Assembly: GCA_963920765.1 (NCBI GenBank)
Contig: OY987242.1
Coordinates: 15,028,002 to 15,092,001, forward strand
Reading direction: 5' to 3'
Source of the DNA: Ulota crispa
Lineage: Eukaryota; Streptophyta; Bryopsida; Orthotrichales; Orthotrichaceae
Length of the DNA: 64,000 nt
Part shown: positions 58,780 to 64,000 of the stretch, piece after piece
Layout of the letters: the number at the start of each line of letters is the position of its first letter
Numbering within the stretch: the stretch's first letter is position 1
Notes under the pieces: model-generated
What the model saw: only the letters and a program-made list of their open reading frames with translations
What the model was told of the DNA's origin: nothing
The model's database searches: none
Program-made: the position numbers and the translations under genes

Positions 58780-61700
58780 ATGAGTGGAGGCACCGCGGAT
58801 TTCTTCTACCGTGAAGCTCGCAGGCTCAAGTATGTGGCCCGCTCAGCTTTTAAGGTATGTTCTCTTCTTTTCCACGACCATTGTTAAGCTCTGTAATTCA
58901 AAGTTCTTGACTGTGAAACCGAGTTTTAATGAAATCCTAATTATTTCAAATATTGTTATTTCGGATGTGATTATTGACCCTTACTCCCTCTGTCCCTCTA
59001 AAAAGTTCCAGATCATACACATTTCTTGTACCACTAAAATGCTCCCTTATGCTTATTTCATATGCTGAGAAAGCATTTGCCATGTTCAATGATCTCATGG
59101 GGTAAGTAAAGCGATTAGGGATCATTCTTTTCCTAGCAAGCTTGGCTTTGTCCATATGAGGTATCATTATTGCTACTAATCTTTAAATCATCAATAATAA
59201 GGAGCTAGGAGCATGCACAAACATGGTACTTTTTGCATGGAATTTGGGTGCCCAAACGGCGACATCAAAGCTAGAGATTTTGCATATATTTGGTAGATGG
59301 TATATTGATTCTAGAATACATGTGTCACTAGTCCATATGAGGTACCATTGTTGCTGCTAATCTTAAAATCATCAATAATGAGGAGCTTGCAACTTACACA
59401 AATATGATACTTTTTGCATGGAATTTGGGTGCCCTAACGGCGACATCAAAGCTAGAGATTTTGTATACATTTGATAGATGGTATGTTGATTCTAGGATGC
59501 ATGTGCCACTAGCACAAGGACTAAAAACATACTTAATCCTTTGCAATGAAGCTTTTTGGACGTTTTTAGAGGGACAGAGGGAGTAGTTTTTACGGACTCG
59601 ACTGTGGTGGCTTTGGCAGCTGTTGGAGATTCAAAACAAACACCGCATCATTCGACCAGGTGGATCTGTACTGGACCTTGGATGTGCCCCTGGTGCCTTT
59701 TTACAGGTTCGTCGGCCATTTCCTGCACTCTCTCTCTCTCTCACTATTGTTGACTGCCTGTGAGCAATTGCAACTCCTTTTTCTTGACCTTGACTAAAAA
59801 CGAAACGAAGTCTGTTGTAGGTGGCCTGCCAATATCTAGGTCCAGTGGAGAAAGGCGGCGTGGTGGTTGGCGTTGATATCAAGGTCATTAGCTTTTTCCC
59901 TGCAAAAATGGTGAATCAAACATGTGAATACAATGTGCACAGCTGCTCTCGTTGATTATTATTCTTTTTTGGTATTTTTCTTATACTAGGCACACGCTTT
60001 GCGCGAGTTGGACATGTATGAGTAATGCAACATTGAACTTTACAGAAAATTGATATCTCACTAATCAATTTGTCTAGAATCTAATCATCTTGATGTACTT
60101 TACAAAAAATCAATATCTCACAATTGGTTTAGAATCTAACCCTGGTGCACCATCATTTTGGTTCTTTTTGAGACCAAGATTACCAGTTGTCTTTGTCACA
60201 ATGCTATTCTTTAATACTTTGCTAGGAGGTGTTTGGCGTTTTGTTGTTTTTTAGCACATGGTTGGAGGGTGTTTGGTGTTCTATGTTTGGGACATTGTTT
60301 ATTGTTTCAACTTCCAACAAAAAGTTTTAGAAGATTTGGAAGAGGATATGGTTGAAAGGTGCTTGGTGTTTTATATCTTGGACATCTTTTATTGCTTTAA
60401 TTTACAACAAAAAGTTTCTAAAAGGTTCTGAAAAAGGGCGCACTGAGAGAAATCCTCCCAGATTTTATCCTCTTGGTGTATGGATGTTGTTGTTTGAGGT
60501 TGTAGACTCATTATTAAGAGATGCTGATGGTATGATTGCAGAGCAGAAGGTGAAAGTACCTGCGGATCATTGTGACATCCGCGTACGCACAGTTTGTGGT
60601 GATGTGATGCAGATGTCTCCTGCTGCTCTTGCATCTTTCTCACCTTCGGTACGTCCTTTTTCCTTTTGAATTCCTTCCAGTGTTTAAATTTCTGGCGAAA
60701 TTTTACAAGATTCCTCCACTCCTTTGCATTCCTTCCGGATTTTCTCCAATGTCGACGGGACAACGAAGCAATCTTTCGCCAGAAATTTAAACACTGATTC
60801 CATCAGATATTTGGTTGAACATTTCGTGTCTGCTTACGTGGACATTTAAAGAACTTGAAAAAAAACTTGATAGAGCTTGAAACCTGCAACGTGGAATCTA
60901 GAAGTCGTTCTTTTCTGGTGACGTTTGTTGTCTTTAATCCCAACCCCGGGTGTAGGTTGTGTTGATTATCTCGGTAGCACCGCCTCATTGGTTCTGTAAA
61001 TCTGTTCTTTTATGGGGTTTATTTGCAACCCTAATCTCTTGCGTACTCTCGTGTTAGGGCTACTTGAAATCTCGCCATAATTTAACAAAGAAATCATCCC
61101 AGTCCTCAACAAATTTTATCATATCAAAGACAGCCACTGGAGCTTGCCTTTTAGGTAAAGATCCAAAAACCAGTATGTGAATTGATGCGAGGTGAAAGAG
61201 TATGGGGGTAGCTGCACCTTGTTTCCACAGCAATAGTTCATAATTTCTTTTGAAGACGTTATGCTCATATGCTGCGAGCGTTATGTTTTCGCATAATCTA
61301 ATCGAATAATTGCAACGGTCAACCACTTTATGGCTAATTTTTGCACATTGTCATCCACCTAACCAAAGCATAAATGGGATGAGTTTTCCTGCTAAATGAG
61401 AAACGTACTCCATGTTTAGATAAACTTGGTGCACCTATTCTTGGATCTTTTAAACCTATTTTAGCTTCTCCAGTTGGAGAATTTACATTCATATACAAAA
61501 ACAGGGGACAGTTTTCATTCTTGCTTACTCTAGTAGAGTAGTTTGCCAAAATCGCCCAAGAAAAATGCTCATCTCACACTCTTGAGTGTCGATCAGCGCT
61601 CATCCCAACAAGCATCCATGTAATAATTTGACAAACTCACGGAATCCAAATAGTAGAAGCATCTCATTTTTTGCCTAATCTTTTCAACAAACCCTTAATC

Positions 61701-63736
61701 AACTTAAAAACTATGCAAACTAGAAAAAGCCTCTTCAGTTGCTCTTTAATTTGACCAAAACTTTTAAGGTAGTGTGCTCTAAACGTAACACTCTCATATG
61801 AAGAGTCCCATAGGTAGCTCAAGAATAGATATGAAGTGGTCCTTGAATGGACCTCTTTAAGTCATAGAAGGAAAGGTGTATTCTATTGCAGAAGTCAATC
61901 ATACCCCTTGATTCACCTCATCTCTTTATAAGTTGCAAGGGAATGGTTTACGAGAGACCTAGAGTCACAAATAGGTGTCTACTACAAAAAAATTTGAAAA
62001 TTTGACAACAATTCAATAATATATCAAAAAATATGAAAAAAATAATGTTACATTTGGCATCTATTTCTCTATATGAGAATTAGACAAAAAAGTCTTCGTT
62101 TCCCAATAAGCCCATGAAAGAGCAAACTAGCCCTTAAGGTGACAGTTTTAGAGCATACTCCCTCTATCCCTCCAAAATTGTCCAAAAAGCTTCCTTGCAA
62201 AGGATTAACTGTGTTTTTAGTCCTTGTGCTAGTGGCACATGCATTCTAGAATCAATATACCATCTACCAAATGTATGTAAAATCTCCAATTTTATTGTTG
62301 TTGTTTAGGCACCCAAATTCCATACAAAAAATACCATATTTGTGCATAGTTTGTGAAAATTGCCAGCTCCTCATTATATCTTTGTGCTAGTGACACATGT
62401 ATTCTAGAATCAATATACATCTACCAAACGTATGCAAAATCTCCAACCTCAATGCTGGCATTTGGGCACCCAAATTCCATGCAAAAAGTACCATGTTTGT
62501 GCATGTTGCTAGCTCCTCGTTATTGATGTTTTAAAGATTAGTAGCAACAATGATACCTCATATGGGCAATGCGAAGCTTGCTAGGAGAGGAATGCCCCCT
62601 AATCACTTAACTTGCCCCCAATGAGATCATTGAACATGACAAACACTTTCTCAGAGTTTGAAATCAACAGAAGGGAGCTTTTCAGTGGTACAAGAAATGT
62701 GTCTCATTTGGACGCTTTTAGAGGGACAGAGGGAGTACTACCTTAAAGGATGAAGCTACTCAATAATAACCAACCGGTGAGTCTGATGTATGTTCAGGGA
62801 CAGGGCTATTCAGTGTTGCTGTCAGACATGTGCCCATCGGTATCCGGTATCGGATCAAGAGACGCGGCACTCTCAGCAGAGCTAGGCATGTGCGCGTTGC
62901 AGCTTGCGCTCGGCCAGTCGTCCGAGGCAGACGGATCGATTCCCCCGACGGGAGGGATACTTCTGTCGGGAGGCAGCCTCGTGATTAAACTTCTCGAAGG
63001 CGAAGAAAGCCAAGGTATCCATGCCGCCCTTCTCTCCAGTCTTTCTCTTTATCTGCAAGAATTCATCTAATTTTCTCAAGGTCTTGCATGTGAAGCTTTA
63101 TTACTGGCAACCTCAGAAGATTACGCTGATTGTCTATATCTATCTATATAATAGACTTGGTTTGTATTAGTTGTGTCTGTCCGTCAAGCAATTTATGTTA
63201 TGAGCATGGTTAAGTATGGATCGAGAGCTCTAGCAGCTCAAGTCGTGAAATCGAGAGCTCAATTTGTGAAATTGAGAGCTCAAGTTGTGAAATCGGGAGT
63301 TCAAGTCTTGAATTTGAGAGCCCAAATCAATGGCTACCGTGTCCATAGGACATGGGTCATACTATATCTATGATAGATTAGAATTGTATTAGTTGTGTCT
63401 GGAGGTCAAGCAATATAAATTATGAGCATGATTAAGCATGATTAAGCATGGTTATGAGCATGATTAAGCATGATTAAGCATGATTAAGCATGGTTAGCAA
63501 TAGTTAAGCATGGTTGTCCTGAAATTGAGAGCTCAAGTTGTGAAATTGAGAGCTCAAGTCCTGAATTTGAGAGCCCTGGTTATTGATAAGATGTTGTTGC
63601 AGGATTTCGCAAACTCTGCAAAGGGCGCTTTCAGCAGCTCAGTTGGCTGCGACCCAAAGCAACGCGTAGCTCTTCCAGAGAAATTTATTTCATTGGCAAG
63701 GGCAGAGTGAATAATTGTTCGCTCCCTAGTAGGTGA
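58780..63736 (+). CDS. FtsJ/RrmJ-family 2'-O-methyltransferase (MRM2-like)
   Basis: A SAM-dependent RNA ribose 2'-O-methyltransferase. Six exons join in frame: 58780-58854, 59620-59706, 59821-59883, 60544-60648, 62798-63014, 63603-63736 (226 residues). The Arabidopsis homologue has nearly the same length and the same MSGG...TADFFYREA start. The SAM-binding motif is [11 protein letters not shown] (42-52). The RrmJ-type K-D-K-E catalytic set is visible as K25 (RSAFK), D120 (LLSDMCP), K174 ([10 protein letters not shown]) and E209 (SSREIYF). The large [11 protein letters not shown] block and the C-terminal [15 protein letters not shown] are typical of the organelle-associated plant RrmJ group, so a mitochondrial or plastid rRNA target is likely but inferred. 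No clear transit peptide is present. Exon 4 uses the second of two close AGs (CAGAG). Introns 1 and 4 each hold a Stowaway-like element; intron 4 also holds a hAT-like MITE. Confidence 0.92.
58984..59583. mobile_element. Stowaway-like element, 600 bp, FtsJ intron 1
   Basis: TA lies on both sides (58982-58983, 59584-59585) with 21-base inverted ends starting CTCCCTCTGTCCCTCTAAAA. This matches the CTCCCTCCGTCCC-type end of plant Stowaway elements, although 600 bp is long for that class. The interior holds two tandem units of about 180-190 bp with the words TTTTTGCATGGAATTTGGGT and ATCAAAGCTAGAGATTTTG. The right end is 36 bases before exon 2. Confidence 0.88.
59985..60450. repeat. dispersed repeat, FtsJ intron 3
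   Basis: Direct-orientation partner of 57515-57990. The word GGCGTTTTGTTG and the GGTGTTCTATGTTTGGGACAT region are shared with small differences. Family not identified. Confidence 0.75.
60678..60796. mobile_element. hAT-like MITE, 119 bp, FtsJ intron 4
   Basis: Perfect inverted ends CAGTGTTTAAATTTCTGGCG (plus three more bases). Flanks are ATTCCTTC on the left and ATTCCATC on the right, an 8-bp duplication with one change. The CAGTG tip and 8-bp duplication point to hAT. Confidence 0.85.
60797..62157. other. interior of FtsJ intron 4, no feature seen
   Basis: AT-rich intronic sequence between the hAT-like MITE and the second Stowaway-like element. Open frames at 61060-61326 and 61334-61549 (minus) have no recognisable domains. 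Confidence 0.5.
62158..62735. mobile_element. Stowaway-like element, 578 bp, FtsJ intron 4, inverted
   Basis: TA lies on both sides (62156-62157, 62736-62737). The left end CTCCCTCTATCCCTCC and the right end GAGGGACAGAGGGAG are inverted with a few changes. The interior is the reverse complement of the intron 1 element (for example TTTGGGCACCCAAATTCCAT and GTACCATGTTTGTGCATG), again as two tandem units. Confidence 0.85.
63222..63580. repeat. 21-bp and 10-bp tandem arrays in FtsJ intron 5
   Basis: Five 21-bp units (GAGAGCTCAAGTTGTGAAAT type) occupy 63222-63330 and a shorter set lies at 63520-63580. Between them is a GATTAAGCAT array (about 63425-63515). The flanking ATTAGTTGTGTCTG...GTCAAGCAAT segments at 63165 and 63388 show that the whole block is duplicated. 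The last unit ends about 20 bases before the exon 6 acceptor. Confidence 0.85.
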
Positions 63737-64000
63737 TACGGTTAAAGAGAATTGCTGATCATATTTCGTTTCTTAGTGGTTTCTTGCGCAGCTTTTTCTT
63801 TTTTTTCTTTTTAAGCTACCTGGTGATTTCTTTGTGCATTGGCGTCGTTACCGTTCAGTTGATCTACGAGAACCGTCCGATTTTAAGTTACACGCGGTTT
63901 AGAACGCGTTGGCTGTTTTCTAGGGCACATGTCTGGTACTGCCGATCTGCAGTAGTCTTATTTTTTTAGAGCTCTTACACATTTGCAGGCAAAGATTGGT
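63737..64000. other. 3' flank of FtsJ gene, window end
   Basis: Probable 3' untranslated region after the stop at 63734-63736. No further feature was seen before the window ends. Confidence 0.5.

Noticed and set aside
57515..60450. Helitron ends at the dispersed repeat starting near ACTAG..GCACACGCT
   Set aside because: No convincing TC start, CTRR end or 3' hairpin could be fixed from two diverged copies.
63222..63580. CRISPR-like regular spacing
   Set aside because: Units are contiguous tandem repeats without unique spacers, in an intron of a plant gene.
63173..63710. Two plus-strand open frames with LRAQVVK-type repeats
   Set aside because: They are readings of the 21-bp intronic tandem repeat and are out of frame with FtsJ exon 6.

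Overview
This is a nuclear window from a land plant. Genes are intron-rich with GT-AG junctions, GC-rich exons sit in AT-rich surroundings, and the protein set is plant-specific (chloroplast Rubisco accumulation factor 1, APD-type RING ligase, ARID-ELM2-SANT factor). The species cannot be named from sequence. The KMO-like flavoprotein and the overall gene style would fit a non-seed plant (bryophyte, lycophyte or fern), but that is a weak inference.

Eight protein-coding genes can be supported. In order: CstF50 (1843-6407, minus), an ARID-ELM2-SANT chromatin protein (11013-14072, minus), mitochondrial COX5b (19865-22169, minus, six short exons in a stretch with no long ORF), an APD-family RING-HC E3 ligase (29451-34342, plus), a KMO-like FAD monooxygenase (36885-44410, plus, with one possible frame break), a small plant coiled-coil protein (49532-52655, plus), RAF1 (53372-54736, minus, intronless) and an FtsJ/RrmJ-type 2'-O-methyltransferase (58780-63736, plus). 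They do not form a pathway; this is ordinary dispersed plant gene order. Exon coordinates were read by eye from splice sites, frame continuity and remembered family conservation.

The rest is mostly small non-autonomous DNA transposons and foldback repeats, many with target-site duplications still visible. Types seen are hAT-like (1025-1140, 60678-60796), CACTA-like (16972-17101, 18240-18403, 25071-25190), Stowaway-like (58984-59583, 62158-62735), mariner-like (42509-42757), Harbinger-like (48356-48786), and a family bounded by TTAA with CCC...GGG ends (9035-9815, 14757-15666, 40682-40934, 44963-45365, 46086-48793). This last family has piggyBac-like hallmarks and is the most unusual signal in the window. 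The introns of the KMO-like and FtsJ genes are heavily loaded with these elements.

No rRNA, tRNA, CRISPR array, or intact retrotransposon or transposase coding region was recognised.
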